DNA of 64,000 nt from Desulfurobacterium pacificum (GTDB lineage: Bacteria; Aquificota; Aquificia; Desulfurobacteriales; Desulfurobacteriaceae): the NCBI RefSeq assembly GCF_900182835.1, contig NZ_FXUB01000003.1, positions 151,928-215,927 on the forward strand, written 5' to 3'. Made by a program: the position numbers and the translations under genes. Each line of letters starts with the position of its first letter. The first letter of the stretch is position 1. The notes below the pieces were generated by a model. That model worked only from the letters and a program-made list of their open reading frames with translations. It searched no databases and was not told where the DNA came from. Below, one piece after another: positions 32,243-41,436 of the stretch.

Positions 32243-32523
32243 TTTTTCCTCCGTGATTAAGTTTCAGGTGAAAATTAATGGTTTGTAAGCCAAATTATCT
32301 CATAAATTGTGCTGGTTTTTAGGCGGGAGTTTCTGTAAAAAAGTGCTTTTTGGGACAAATTTTGTCGGTTTTTTTGTTTACATTTTCAATAATGAAAAAA
32401 TAATAGATTTGGGTTTTCGGTTGAGGTGAAGGGGGGAGGGGGATTTTACTTCGTGCTTGAATTTCTTTAATGGAAGTAGGATAATCTTCTTTCCATTGGT
32501 ATCAAAGTACCCGGGAGAGAATA
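32243..32523. other. Divergent purC/purF control region
   Basis: 281 bp without a gene. It holds the purF promoter (32457-32485), a minus-strand GATAAT likely serving purC, and a G-run motif GGGGGATTTT (32438-32447). The + strand left of that motif is strongly G/T-rich. I see no convincing PurR box or riboswitch. Confidence 0.5.
32457..32485 (+). promoter_or_regulatory. purF promoter
   Basis: -35 TTGAAT (32457-32462), 17-bp spacer, -10 GATAAT (32480-32485), about 38 bp before ATG 32524. Confidence 0.55.
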
Positions 32524-33912
32524 ATGAAAGAGTATTGCGGCGTTTTTGGTATTTATAACAATCCTAACGCTGTTTACTATACTTATTTAGGACTTTATGC
32601 TTTGCAGCATAGAGGGCAGGAAAGCGCAGGTATAGCTGCTACAGATGGAAATAAAATTGGTTATTACAGAGATTTTGGATTAGTTTCTTCTGTTTTTAAA
32701 AGTTCTGTACTTCGTGAATTGTCTGGTTTTATAGCCATTGGGCATAACAGGTATTCTACTTCAGGTGCTTCAGATTCGCCAGATAACATTCAACCTATAG
32801 TTGTGTCTTATAAATATGGACAGATGGCTGTTGCTCATAACGGTAATTTGGTTAATGCGTTAGAACTTAGGGAAAAGTTGGAAGAGGAAGGTTCTATTTT
32901 TAGAGGGACTACTGATTCTGAAGTTATAGTTCATTTAATAGTTAAGTCTAAGAAAAAAAAGTTTTTGGATAAACTTATAGATGCGCTTGTTAGGCTTAAA
33001 GGAGCTTATTCCCTTTTAGTTATGACCAATAAAAAGCTCATTGCGGTAAGAGACCCGTGGGGATTCCGTCCGTTATGTATGGGAGAACTTGACGGTAGTC
33101 CGGTTTTTGCTTCAGAGACTTGTGCTTTTGACCTTATTGGTGCGAAATACTTAAGGGATGTTGAACCGGGCGAAATTATTGTTGTTGAGAATGGTGCGAT
33201 ATCATCGTATAGGCTGCCTGAAACTGAAAACTGCCCCAGGTCACAATGTATATTTGAATTTGTTTATTTTGCCAGACCTGATAGTAAGATTTTTGGTAAA
33301 AGTGTTTATGACGTTAGGAAGGCTTTTGGTAGGAGATTGGCGAAGGAACATCCGGTAGAAGCGGATATTGTTATACCTGTTCCCGATTCTGGTGTTGTGC
33401 CTGCTTTGGGGTACTCTCAGGAAAGTGGAATACCATTTGAAATGGGACTTATAAGGAATCATTATGTTGGTAGGACGTTTATAAAACCTGACCAAAAGTT
33501 GAGGGATATAGGTGTAAAGGTAAAGCTTAACCCAATTCCTGAGTTGCTTGAGGGTAAAAGGGTTATAGTGATAGATGATTCTATAGTGAGGGGAACTACC
33601 AGTAGGAAGATAATAAGAATGCTTAGAGAAGCAGGTGCTAAGGAAGTTCATATGAGGATAAGTTCTCCGCCGACAAAGTTTCCCTGTTACTTCGGAATAG
33701 ATACTCCGACCAAAGACCAGCTTATCGCTTCCAACCATTCTGTTGAGGAAATATGTAAATATATAGAGGCAGATTCTTTGGGTTATCTTTCGTTAGAAGG
33801 AATGATAGAAGCAGCTGGAGGAAACTTTTCAGAGTACTGTACTGCATGCTTCAATGGGGAATATCCTTTTAATATTCCAGAGTCTGTGGAGAGACAAGCA
33901 GAGAAAAAGTAA
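32524..33912 (+). CDS. purF: Amidophosphoribosyltransferase
   Basis: First committed step of purine synthesis. After Met, the N-terminus reads [10 protein letters not shown]: Cys4 probably becomes the N-terminal nucleophile after removal of a short propeptide, as in Bacillus-type enzymes. The Ntn glutaminase domain is followed by a PRTase domain with [18 protein letters not shown]. Late Cys residues (FPCYFG, EYCTACF) fit a 4Fe-4S site as in B. subtilis PurF. The stop codon directly abuts the encoded CCA end of a convergent tRNA gene. Confidence 0.95.
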   Translation: MKEYCGVFGIYNNPNAVYYTYLGLYALQHRGQESAGIAATDGNKIGYYRDFGLVSSVFKSSVLRELSGFIAIGHNRYSTSGASDSPDNIQPIVVSYKYGQMAVAHNGNLVNALELREKLEEEGSIFRGTTDSEVIVHLIVKSKKKKFLDKLIDALVRLKGAYSLLVMTNKKLIAVRDPWGFRPLCMGELDGSPVFASETCAFDLIGAKYLRDVEPGEIIVVENGAISSYRLPETENCPRSQCIFEFVYFARPDSKIFGKSVYDVRKAFGRRLAKEHPVEADIVIPVPDSGVVPALGYSQESGIPFEMGLIRNHYVGRTFIKPDQKLRDIGVKVKLNPIPELLEGKRVIVIDDSIVRGTTSRKIIRMLREAGAKEVHMRISSPPTKFPCYFGIDTPTKDQLIASNHSVEEICKYIEADSLGYLSLEGMIEAAGGNFSEYCTACFNGEYPFNIPESVERQAEKK

Positions 33913-33989
33913 TGGTGCGCCTGGCGGGATTCGAACCCGCGACGCCAGGATCCGGAGTCCTGGGCTCTATCCAGCTGAGCTACAGGCGC
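33913..33989 (-). tRNA. tRNA-Arg (anticodon CCG), CCA encoded
   Basis: Cloverleaf read on the minus strand: acceptor GCGCCTG/CAGGCGC, D-arm TAGCTCAGCTGGATAGAGC, anticodon stem CAGGA/TCCTG with loop CTCCGGA (anticodon CCG, reads CGG), T-arm GCGGG-TTCGAAT-CCCGC. Discriminator A and a genomic CCA follow. It is tail to tail with purF with no spacer. Confidence 0.95.
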
Positions 33990-33993
33990 TTAT

Positions 33994-34022
33994 ATTGTAG
34001 AGATAAAATATATTCTGTTTAA
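33994..34022 (-). promoter_or_regulatory. tRNA-Arg promoter
   Basis: Minus strand: -35 TTAAAC (34017-34022), 17-bp spacer, -10 TACAAT (33994-33999), 4 bp before the tRNA 5' end. Transcription would start within or just before the mature end. Confidence 0.55.
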
Positions 34023-34030
34023 GGAGTGGC

Positions 34031-34303
34031 GTGAAGGAGCTGAGAGAGAAAATATGTTTCCTCTCTTACATCGTTAGTGCTATTTTAGCTGCTTTTTTGA
34101 GCTTTAAAGTTATTAATGTCAGGTCAGCATGTACTCATGAAAAACTGAAGATAACATCTGTGGTTAATGAAATAAGAAGATTAAAAGAGGAGAATGTTAG
34201 ACTGTCTGTGGAATATTATTCTAATCTAAAACCGGAGAATGTTGATAAGGCTTCTAATGATTTAGATTTTTACCAAGAGAATGAGGTTCAGTATATAAAA
34301 TGA
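34031..34303 (+). CDS. ftsL: FtsL-like small bitopic cell-division protein
   Basis: 90 aa. Short cytoplasmic N-terminus, one membrane helix (residues ~8-27), then a leucine-zipper-like coiled coil (VVNEIRRLKEENVRLSVEYYSN). The sequence itself is poorly conserved, so the call rests on size, topology and its place right before ftsI (4-nt overlap). GTG start with GGAG close upstream. Confidence 0.72.
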   Translation: MKELREKICFLSYIVSAILAAFLSFKVINVRSACTHEKLKITSVVNEIRRLKEENVRLSVEYYSNLKPENVDKASNDLDFYQENEVQYIK

Positions 34304-36318
34304 AATGGTTTCTCTACAGGATAAAGGAGACTATTCTTAGGACTTACCATTTTATAAGTCCCTTTAAGGATGACAGACTTAATCTTTTTATGTTAGCGTC
34401 TTTGGTAGTAATGGTTATCTATTTAATTAGGTTATTTTCGTTAGGAGTTTTTGACGGTAAGAAGTGGATATCTCTTGTAGAAAGGCAGTTCCAGGGATGT
34501 GTGAGGATATCTTCAGAAAAAGGAGAAATCTTAGATAGAAATTTTACACCTTTGGCAGTTAGTGAGAAGGTTGTTTCTATTTATGTTCGTCCGCCTGAAA
34601 TAAAAGATTGGTTGTTGTTTGAAAAGATAGTTAGAGGAGATAATAAAGTTATTTCTGAATATGCTGAACGAAAAAAAAGCTCTCCGGAAAAGCTTCTTTC
34701 GCTTCTTTCTCCTCTTTCTTCTACAATTACTCTGTCTGACCTTGAAGCTGCCTTTAAAAAAAAATACATCGTCATAAGAGTTGATAGAAAAGAGAAGAAA
34801 ATCCCCTTCGTCTGGCTCAAAAAGGGCATAAACTGCAACGTTTCCGATATCTCAAAAGCAATTTCACTTGCACTGCGCATTTATTACACGCTTTCAGGTG
34901 AAAACCGTTTTGATAAAAGATATCCTGACCTTATAGGCTATGTGACTGAATATAAAAGAGTTTATCCTTATGCTGTTGCATCGGAGGTTGTTGGAGTAAC
35001 CAATGCTCAGGGAGATGGGCTTTCCGGACTTGAATATATCCTGGAAAAGAAAAAAATCATAGCCGGCAACACTATCGTTCTTGAAGGAAGAAAAGATGCC
35101 AGAGGCAAGGTCTATCTTGGTGAAAACGCAGTAAAGTTTCTATCAAAGCAGAAAGGTAACAACGTAGTTACGACAATAGACGGGAACCTTCAATATATTT
35201 TTGAGAGAATTATTAAAGAATACGGTGAAAAGTGGCATCCTAAATTCATAAATGCAGTTCTTATGGACATTCATACCGGTGACGTTCTGGCAGCAGCGTC
35301 GTATCCTTTTTATATCTATGGTGAGAAAAAAACAAAAAATTTTCTGTCTCTTCTTAATCCCCGTTTTATAACTGAGCCTTATGAACCTGGTTCTGTAATG
35401 AAGCCGATAGTTCTGGCTGCTGCCCTTACCGAAGGAGTAATAAATGTTGATTCAGTTATATCCTGCCCTGCTGACTATAAAGTTGGTGATAAGGTTTTCC
35501 ATAACGAGTTCCACGGGAAGGACGTTAAGATTAGGGCTTGGGAAGTCATAGAATATTCAGATAACGTTGGAATAGTTAGAATTGCGCAGAAACTTGGTAA
35601 AGAGAGACTCTATAAATATTTAAAGCTTTTTGGTTTTGGAAACAAAACTGGAATAATGCTTCCTGGTGAGAGTCCTGGCTTTTTAAAAGACTGGCATAAG
35701 TGGAGAGATGTTGAGTTTGCAACAATTGCTTTTGGGCATTTCATATCCACCACAACGCTTCAGTTAGCTGCTGCCTATGCGGCTCTGGTAAACGGTGGCT
35801 ACTACGTCAAGCCGAGAATTCTGAAAGAAATCGTTGATGATAAGTGGAACGTAATAAAAAAGTTTCCGATTAAAAAGAAGCGAATTATCCCGGAGAAAGT
35901 TTCAAAAACGATGAGAAGAGTTCTTACCATGGTAGTTGAAGGTGGAACAGGTACGGCTACGAAAATGGAAAACTTTTACATAGGCGGAAAGACTGGAACT
36001 GCGCTGGTTTACGACCCTAAGATAAAAGCCTACAACAAGAGTAAGATAACCGCCTCTTTTGTTGGTGCCTTTCCTATGACCAATCCTGAATATGTTTTAG
36101 CTGTGACTGTTGATGAGCCTAAAGTGCCAAAAAATATGTTGTGGGCGAGTAAAATTGCCGTTCCTATCTTTAGAGACCTTGCTGAAAGGGTTTTGCTTTA
36201 CGAAAGAGTTGCGCCGGATAGAAAGAGCTACACTTTGCTCTCTAACGGAACGATTATCAGTAAAGAGATTAACACCGACTTTATCTTGAAAAACGGACTT
36301 GCGGACAAGCAAAAGTAG
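34300..36318 (+). CDS. ftsI: FtsI/PBP-family penicillin-binding transpeptidase
   Basis: 672 aa class B PBP. Membrane helix near residues 27-50, pedestal region (RGEILDRNFTPLAVS-like), and transpeptidase motifs S-x-x-K in EPGSVMKPIVL, S-x-N in YSDNVG, and KTG in GGKTGTAL. It cross-links septal peptidoglycan. Codon composition switches from G/T- to C/A-rich at AAAATCCCC (34798-34806). An A9 run lies at 34756-34764. Confidence 0.92.
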   Translation: MKWFLYRIKETILRTYHFISPFKDDRLNLFMLASLVVMVIYLIRLFSLGVFDGKKWISLVERQFQGCVRISSEKGEILDRNFTPLAVSEKVVSIYVRPPEIKDWLLFEKIVRGDNKVISEYAERKKSSPEKLLSLLSPLSSTITLSDLEAAFKKKYIVIRVDRKEKKIPFVWLKKGINCNVSDISKAISLALRIYYTLSGENRFDKRYPDLIGYVTEYKRVYPYAVASEVVGVTNAQGDGLSGLEYILEKKKIIAGNTIVLEGRKDARGKVYLGENAVKFLSKQKGNNVVTTIDGNLQYIFERIIKEYGEKWHPKFINAVLMDIHTGDVLAAASYPFYIYGEKKTKNFLSLLNPRFITEPYEPGSVMKPIVLAAALTEGVINVDSVISCPADYKVGDKVFHNEFHGKDVKIRAWEVIEYSDNVGIVRIAQKLGKERLYKYLKLFGFGNKTGIMLPGESPGFLKDWHKWRDVEFATIAFGHFISTTTLQLAAAYAALVNGGYYVKPRILKEIVDDKWNVIKKFPIKKKRIIPEKVSKTMRRVLTMVVEGGTGTATKMENFYIGGKTGTALVYDPKIKAYNKSKITASFVGAFPMTNPEYVLAVTVDEPKVPKNMLWASKIAVPIFRDLAERVLLYERVAPDRKSYTLLSNGTIISKEINTDFILKNGLADKQK

Positions 36319-36358
36319 TAAAATTGCTCACTCAAAAGAGGATTATGAGAGGTAGAGA

Positions 36359-38338
36359 ATGATAAAGATAAAGCTACCTGACGGAACTATTTTGGAGTTT
36401 GAACCTGGCGTTACCGTTAAAGATATAGCAAGCAGGATTGCTAAAAGTCTGGAGAAGAACGCCGTAGGTGCTTTCTTTAATGGTGAACTTATTGACGTTC
36501 ACACGCCGATAACGACCGATGGGGAGATAAAAATAATAACGGCGAAAGACGATGAGTCTCTTGAAATTTTAAGACATAGCGCTGCTCACGTTCTGGCAAA
36601 GGCGGTAAAGAGGGCTTTCGGTGAAGATAACGTTAAGTTGGGTATAGGTCCTGCAACGCAGGAAGGTTTCTACTACGATTTTGACCTTTCAGAAGCGATT
36701 TCTGAAGAAGATTTAGAGAAGATAGAAAAAGAGATGCAAAAAATTATTGAAAACAAGGAACCTTTTGTTAGAGAGGAAGTAACAAGAGAAAAAGCGCAGG
36801 AGCTTTTTAAAGACGACCCATATAAGTTAGAGCTTCTTGCTGATATTCCTGAAGGAGAAAAGATAACGATATACTGGCTTGGTAATGACTTTTACGACCT
36901 ATGTAGAGGTCCTCACGTAGAGCACGCTGGAATGATTAAAGCGTTTAAGTTGCTTTCTGTAGCAGGTGCTTACTGGCGTGGTGATTCTAAAAACAAGATG
37001 CTTCAAAGGATTTACGGGACTGCCTTCTGGAAAAAGAAAGAGCTTGAAGAATACCTTCACAGGCTTGAAGAGGCGAAAAAGAGAGACCACAGAATTTTAG
37101 GAAAGCAGCTTGACCTGTTTTCCATTTATGAAGAAGCTGGACCAGGTCTTGTTTTTTGGCATCCTAACGGTGCTATTTTGAGACAGGAAATTGAAAACTG
37201 GGTTGAAGAAGAACACAGGAAGAGAGGTTATCAGAGGATATATACGCCTCACATAATGAAGGCTGACCTTTGGAAAACTTCCGGTCACTACAACTTTTAC
37301 AGAGAAAATATGTTTTTCGTTCCAGTTGTTGAGCACGACGAGGAAGAGAGGCTTGGAAACGAAGAGGTGCCACTCACCTGTGAAGAGATTGAAAGAGCTA
37401 ACTGGTATGCTGTAAAGCCGATGAACTGTCCGGGGCACATTCTCATTTATAAATCAAAAGTGAGAAGTTATAGAGACCTGCCTGTAAGGTTTTTTGAGTT
37501 TGGAACGGTTTACAGATATGAAAAGAGCGGTTCTCTTCACGGTCTTTTAAGGGTTAGAGGATTTACCCAGGACGATGGTCACATCTTTTGCCGTCCAGAC
37601 CAGTTAAAAGAGGAAATTCAGGGCGTTTTAGATTACGTTATGGAAATGCTCAACACATTTAACCTTGATTACGTTATTAACATTGGAACTAAACCTGATA
37701 AATACATAGGTAGCGACGAGGCGTGGGAACACGCAACACAGGCTCTTATAGATGCCTTGAAGGAAAGGGGTTTTGAGTACAACATTGTTGAGGGTGATGG
37801 TGCTTTCTACGGACCAAAGATGGACATTGCCGTTTTAGACGCCATAGGAAGGAAGTGGGATGGTCCTACAATTCAGGTTGACTTTAACCTGCCAGAAAGG
37901 TTTGACCTGACTTATGTAGATAAGGACGGGCAGAAGAAGCGTCCTGTAATGGTTCACAGGGCGATAATGGGAAGTATAGAAAGGTTTATCGGTCTTCTCA
38001 TAGAGCACTATGCAGGACTTTTCCCCGTGTGGCTTGCACCGGTTCAGGTTGTTATTATTCCTGTCAGCGATAAGTATCTTGAATACGCTGATGAGGTTTA
38101 TGAGCGCCTCAAAAAAGCTGGCGTTAGAGTTCAGCTTGATGATGAAAGCGCTAAAGTAGGCTACAAGATAAGAAAGGCAGAAACGATGAAAATACCTTAC
38201 ATGCTTGTTGTAGGAGAGAAAGAACAGCAGAGTGGAACGGTTTCCGTTCGTTCTAAGAAAGAAGGTGACCTTGGAGCTATGGACGTTGATGCGTTTGTGT
38301 CTAAAATTCTTAAAGAGATAAAAGAGAAATCTAATTAA
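36359..38338 (+). CDS. thrS: Threonyl-tRNA synthetase
   Basis: 659 aa. TGS domain (residues 1-62), editing domain (~63-225, with HSAAHVLAKAVKR and CRGPHVEHAG), class II core with zinc-binding Cys (MNCPGH) and motif 2 (RYEKSGSLHGLLRVRGFTQDD), and an anticodon domain. It heads thrS-infC-rpmI-rplT, a gene order known in many bacteria and often regulated translationally. Confidence 0.96.
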   Translation: MIKIKLPDGTILEFEPGVTVKDIASRIAKSLEKNAVGAFFNGELIDVHTPITTDGEIKIITAKDDESLEILRHSAAHVLAKAVKRAFGEDNVKLGIGPATQEGFYYDFDLSEAISEEDLEKIEKEMQKIIENKEPFVREEVTREKAQELFKDDPYKLELLADIPEGEKITIYWLGNDFYDLCRGPHVEHAGMIKAFKLLSVAGAYWRGDSKNKMLQRIYGTAFWKKKELEEYLHRLEEAKKRDHRILGKQLDLFSIYEEAGPGLVFWHPNGAILRQEIENWVEEEHRKRGYQRIYTPHIMKADLWKTSGHYNFYRENMFFVPVVEHDEEERLGNEEVPLTCEEIERANWYAVKPMNCPGHILIYKSKVRSYRDLPVRFFEFGTVYRYEKSGSLHGLLRVRGFTQDDGHIFCRPDQLKEEIQGVLDYVMEMLNTFNLDYVINIGTKPDKYIGSDEAWEHATQALIDALKERGFEYNIVEGDGAFYGPKMDIAVLDAIGRKWDGPTIQVDFNLPERFDLTYVDKDGQKKRPVMVHRAIMGSIERFIGLLIEHYAGLFPVWLAPVQVVIIPVSDKYLEYADEVYERLKKAGVRVQLDDESAKVGYKIRKAETMKIPYMLVVGEKEQQSGTVSVRSKKEGDLGAMDVDAFVSKILKEIKEKSN

Positions 38339-38350
38339 AAGGAGGGAGCC

Positions 38351-38872
38351 ATTAGTAAGAAGGTTGAACAAACGAGGGTAAACGAGAGGATAAGGGCGAG
38401 GGAAGTTTTAGTAATTGACGAGGACGGAACGAAGTTAGGAGTAATGCCCACGCTTAAGGCTCTTCAAATTGCACGGGAAAAAGGGCTTGATTTAGTGGAA
38501 GTTTCACCTAACGCCAATCCTCCCGTTTGCAGGATTATGGATTACGGCAAGTATAAGTATCAGCAGCAGAAAAAGATGCATGAAGCGAAAAAGAAACAAA
38601 AGACTATTGAGGTTAAAACTATAAAGGTGCGTCCGAGAACTGATGAACATGACATGCAGGTAAGAATAAAGCAGGCGAGGAAGTTCCTTGAAAAAGGCAA
38701 CAAGGTAAAAGCTGTTGTTATGTTCAGAGGTAGAGAGCAGGCACACCTTGAGATTGGTGAATCGCAATTGATGAAAATTTATGAGGCTGTTCAGGATATA
38801 GCTGAAATTGAAAAGAAGCCCAAGAAAGAAGGGCGGGACATGATTATGATACTTGCACCGAAGAAAAAATAG
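38351..38872 (+). CDS. infC: Translation initiation factor IF-3 (AUU start)
   Basis: Binds 30S subunits and checks start codons. The conserved N-terminus VNERIRAREVLVIDEDG lies upstream of the first ATG (38444). The frame is closed by the thrS stop at 38336-38338, and no ATG, GTG or TTG occurs in between. GGAGGGAG (38341-38348) stands 2 nt before ATT 38351, so the start is AUU, giving 173 aa. In E. coli the AUU start of infC allows IF-3 to repress itself; the same is likely here. Confidence 0.93.
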   Translation: MSKKVEQTRVNERIRAREVLVIDEDGTKLGVMPTLKALQIAREKGLDLVEVSPNANPPVCRIMDYGKYKYQQQKKMHEAKKKQKTIEVKTIKVRPRTDEHDMQVRIKQARKFLEKGNKVKAVVMFRGREQAHLEIGESQLMKIYEAVQDIAEIEKKPKKEGRDMIMILAPKKK

Positions 38873-38880
38873 ACTATAAT
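38853..38880 (+). promoter_or_regulatory. Internal promoter for rpmI-rplT, inside the end of infC
   Basis: -35 TTGCAC (38853-38858), 16-bp spacer, perfect -10 TATAAT (38875-38880) overlapping the infC stop region, 37 bp before the rpmI ATG. Confidence 0.6.
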
Positions 38881-38916
38881 TCACACTTCGTTTAACTAAG
38901 GTAAGGAGGCTTTACA

Positions 38917-39114
38917 ATGCCCAAGATAAAGACAAGAAGGTCTGCTGCTAAAAGGGTAAAGGTAACGGCTAAAGGTAAGATTAAGCACTGGTCTCCTGGT
39001 AAGAGCCACATCTTGACCAAAAAGAGCAGAAAGAGAAAGAGAGCGCTCAGAAAGGCCAAGTACCTTGAAGGAGCTCAGGCCGCTAACTACAAACAGTTAG
39101 TTCTTTACATGTAA
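38917..39114 (+). CDS. rpmI: 50S ribosomal protein L35
   Basis: 65 aa, very basic. The signature [23 protein letters not shown] and the C-terminal [21 protein letters not shown] are standard. AAGGAGG precedes ATG. It lies between infC and rplT. Confidence 0.97.
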   Translation: MPKIKTRRSAAKRVKVTAKGKIKHWSPGKSHILTKKSRKRKRALRKAKYLEGAQAANYKQLVLYM

Positions 39115-39121
39115 AAAATCA

Positions 39122-39162
39122 GAGCTACGGGCTAAAAAGACCCGAAAGGGCGCCTGTAGTTC
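39122..39162 (+). promoter_or_regulatory. Structured RNA between rpmI and rplT (candidate L20 autoregulatory site)
   Basis: GAGCUACGGGC (39122-39132) pairs over 11 positions, counting G-U, with GCCUGUAGUUC (39152-39162). Inside is a second hairpin CCC-GAAA-GGG (39141-39150), leaving an A-rich internal loop (UAAAAAGA). L20 controls its own operon in E. coli and B. subtilis by binding mRNA that mimics its 23S site; this element sits where such control of rplT would act. Confidence 0.6.
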
Positions 39163-39179
39163 GGTGAAGGAGGAGAAGA

Positions 39180-39533
39180 ATGAGAGTAAAGTACAGCCCA
39201 AGAAGGAAGAGAAGGAAAAAGCTAAAAAAACTGACGAAAGGTTACTTTGGTGGCAGGTCCCGTCTTTACAGAACTATGAAGATTGCTGTTATGAAGTCTC
39301 TCTTTTACGCTTATCAGCACAGAAGGTTAAAGAAGAGAGACTTCAGAAAGCTGTGGATTATGAGAATTAACGCTGCTGTTAGACCGTTTGGCATCAATTA
39401 CAGCAGATTTATTCATGGTCTTAAGAAAGCCGGAATTGAGCTTGACAGAAAAATCTTGGCTGACCTTGCAGTTAGAGACCCTGAAGCTTTTGCTGCAATT
39501 GTTGAAAAAGCCAAAGCTGCTCTAAATCAATAA
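39180..39533 (+). CDS. rplT: 50S ribosomal protein L20
   Basis: 117 aa. The basic N-terminal extension [21 protein letters not shown] and the globular C-terminus ([29 protein letters not shown]) match L20. GGAGGAG before ATG. A strong terminator follows. Confidence 0.97.
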   Translation: MRVKYSPRRKRRKKLKKLTKGYFGGRSRLYRTMKIAVMKSLFYAYQHRRLKKRDFRKLWIMRINAAVRPFGINYSRFIHGLKKAGIELDRKILADLAVRDPEAFAAIVEKAKAALNQ

Positions 39534-39538
39534 ATATG

Positions 39539-39561
39539 AGCCCGCTTTCTGCGGGCTTTTT
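39539..39561 (+). terminator. Rho-independent terminator after rplT
   Basis: AGCCCGC-TTTCT-GCGGGCT hairpin followed by TTTTTA. It ends the thrS-infC-rpmI-rplT unit. The last bases overlap the end of the convergent M29 gene. Confidence 0.85.
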
Positions 39562-40669
39562 ATACATTTAAATTTCCGTTTTCCATTAAAGTAACTTTTT
39601 TCTTATTTACCTTAAGTATTACCGTTGGTTCCTCTATAAGCATGTCTATATGAACGTTTGCTTTTACCTTTCCACCAAAAGCGCTGTTGTCTCCAATTGC
39701 TATGTGGCAGGTTCCTAAAATTTTTTCTGCTTCTAAAATGTTCGTTCTTGTAACGGCTTTTTCGTTTGTTCCTATTCCTAACTCTGCGATGTTGTCGGCG
39801 TTTTTCTCTCTATGGATTAGCTGGTTTATGTAGGATGAAAACTCTTCTTCGCCTTCAGCTTTTACTACTTTTCCTCCCTCTACGGTGATTTTTACCGGTT
39901 CTTTAAGTTTTCTGTCTGGCGCGTAAAAGGTTACAAAAACGCCTTCTGCCGTTCCTTCTACCGGTGCTATGAACGCTTCTCCTGCCGGTAAGTTACCGAA
40001 GTCTCCGGGTTTACAGAGCCTTCCTGTATCTGCTAATCCTTCTCTATCTTTTAAAGACATTGTAATTGCTGTTCCGTTGGGACAGGTTATTTCTACTTCT
40101 TCTGCTTGAGTTAAAAGTTCTGCAATTTTCCTGGATAATTTTTCCACCTTTTCCCAGTTAGCTTGAAAGGCGGTGTTAAACATGAATGGTTCAAACAGAG
40201 GCATGCTGGCAAACCTTATAGATAAGAATTCCGTGCAGAGCTTTCTGAAGATAGTGTGACTTATTGAATGCTGATTTACCGCTACGATTGCTGAAGGTAG
40301 TTCGTTAGGTGATGTTGTTTCTAAAAGGATTTCTTTAATTTCTTCTTCGTCGTTTTCCGTTATCTCTTTATTTTTTACTTTTTCAAATAGCTCTTTTGAT
40401 TTGAGTTCGTTTGTGAATTCTCTGCCGAAAGTGGCTGTCCATACGATTTCTGGCGGTTCAAGCCCGTGCCTGCCGGTTGGCGGATACGTTACGTGTTTGA
40501 GGTTGTTTACGTAATTTAAACCGAAGTTGAAGAAAATTTCGCCGATTCTTTCTTTGAGGGTGTCTGAGAGTATGAGGATTTTTTCTTCTTTCTGCGCGCA
40601 GAGATTTTGTTTGAAAAGGTTTCTAACGGCTTTTTCTATCTTTTCGTTTTGCCAGTCCCAGATGGTCAT
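39560..40669 (-). CDS. M29-family aminopeptidase-like protein
   Basis: 369 aa. The second half carries metal-ligand-type motifs of thermophilic M29 aminopeptidases: LPAGEAFIAPVEGTAEG and HIAIGDNSAFGGKVKANVHIDMLI. The usual Glu, His and Asp ligands can be matched. It would remove N-terminal residues from peptides. Last gene of purT-msrA-nitrilase-M29; ATG overlaps the nitrilase stop by 4 nt. Confidence 0.8.
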   Translation of the reverse strand: MTIWDWQNEKIEKAVRNLFKQNLCAQKEEKILILSDTLKERIGEIFFNFGLNYVNNLKHVTYPPTGRHGLEPPEIVWTATFGREFTNELKSKELFEKVKNKEITENDEEEIKEILLETTSPNELPSAIVAVNQHSISHTIFRKLCTEFLSIRFASMPLFEPFMFNTAFQANWEKVEKLSRKIAELLTQAEEVEITCPNGTAITMSLKDREGLADTGRLCKPGDFGNLPAGEAFIAPVEGTAEGVFVTFYAPDRKLKEPVKITVEGGKVVKAEGEEEFSSYINQLIHREKNADNIAELGIGTNEKAVTRTNILEAEKILGTCHIAIGDNSAFGGKVKANVHIDMLIEEPTVILKVNKKKVTLMENGNLNV

Positions 40670-41436
40670 AGGATTTCCTCCCTTTTTATAGGAAGTTTTT
40701 TCTCTACCTGTTTTATTTTAAAAAGTTCTATTTGGGCAGAAATCATACTGTTTCCATCGTAGGTTTTTGCCAGAGTTCTTCCCCAGGGGTCTATTATTGC
40801 TGAACATCCTGCCATTTTGCCGCTTCCGTTTGCAGCTACGACGAAGCGCTGGGTTTCTATGGCTCTTGCAATTGTGAGAATTTCCCAGTGTTCCTTTCTT
40901 GCCTTTCCCCACTGGGCAGAAACGGTGAAGATTTCCGCTTCCTGTTGTAAGAGTTTTAAAAAGAGTTCAAAGAACCTCAGTTCAAAACATACGATTGGGG
41001 CTATTGTTCCTATTGAAGTTTTTACTGCTTTAAGGTCTTTTATGCTGCCTGGTTTAAAGTATTTGTCTTCTTTCATCGGTGAAAATAGTTTGATTTTCGG
41101 TCTTGATAGTAAGACATTGCCGTTTTCAACTACGTGAACGGAATTGAAGAATGAATTATTTACTTTTTCTATTACGGTGTAAACAAAAACTGCGTTTAAG
41201 CCTTTGGAAAATTCTAATATGTGAGATACGACTTTTTCGCTGAAGACGGCGGCTTCGGTTAGTTTGTCGTAGCAGAAGCCTGTGAGGAAGAGTTCTGGCA
41301 GGACTATGAGTTGTGCGTTTTCTGTTAAGTTAAAGAGGGACAGGAATTTGTTGTAGTTTTTTTCAAAGTTTCCATCTTCGGTTTCAAATTGGATACAGGC
41401 TGCTTTAAAGGTTTTCTTCAAGTAGCTTCCTTCCAT
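40666..41436 (-). CDS. Carbon-nitrogen hydrolase (nitrilase superfamily)
   Basis: 256 aa. Catalytic triad: Glu in LPELFLTGF, Lys in SRPKIKLF, Cys in PIVCFELRF. The pattern is closest to omega-amidase/YafV-type enzymes; the substrate is unknown. ATG 41436 overlaps msrA by 32 nt; a TTG at 41421 with GGAAGG 7 nt upstream is a possible start. Confidence 0.85.
   Translation of the reverse strand: MEGSYLKKTFKAACIQFETEDGNFEKNYNKFLSLFNLTENAQLIVLPELFLTGFCYDKLTEAAVFSEKVVSHILEFSKGLNAVFVYTVIEKVNNSFFNSVHVVENGNVLLSRPKIKLFSPMKEDKYFKPGSIKDLKAVKTSIGTIAPIVCFELRFFELFLKLLQQEAEIFTVSAQWGKARKEHWEILTIARAIETQRFVVAANGSGKMAGCSAIIDPWGRTLAKTYDGNSMISAQIELFKIKQVEKKLPIKREEIL

Noticed and set aside
34756..34764. A9 run in ftsI as a phase-variable site
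   Set aside because: FtsI is expected to be essential, and single A runs of this size are common in AT-rich Lys codons.
39164..39370. 68-aa frame overlapping rplT
   Set aside because: Out-of-frame shadow of the basic L20 coding sequence and its leader.
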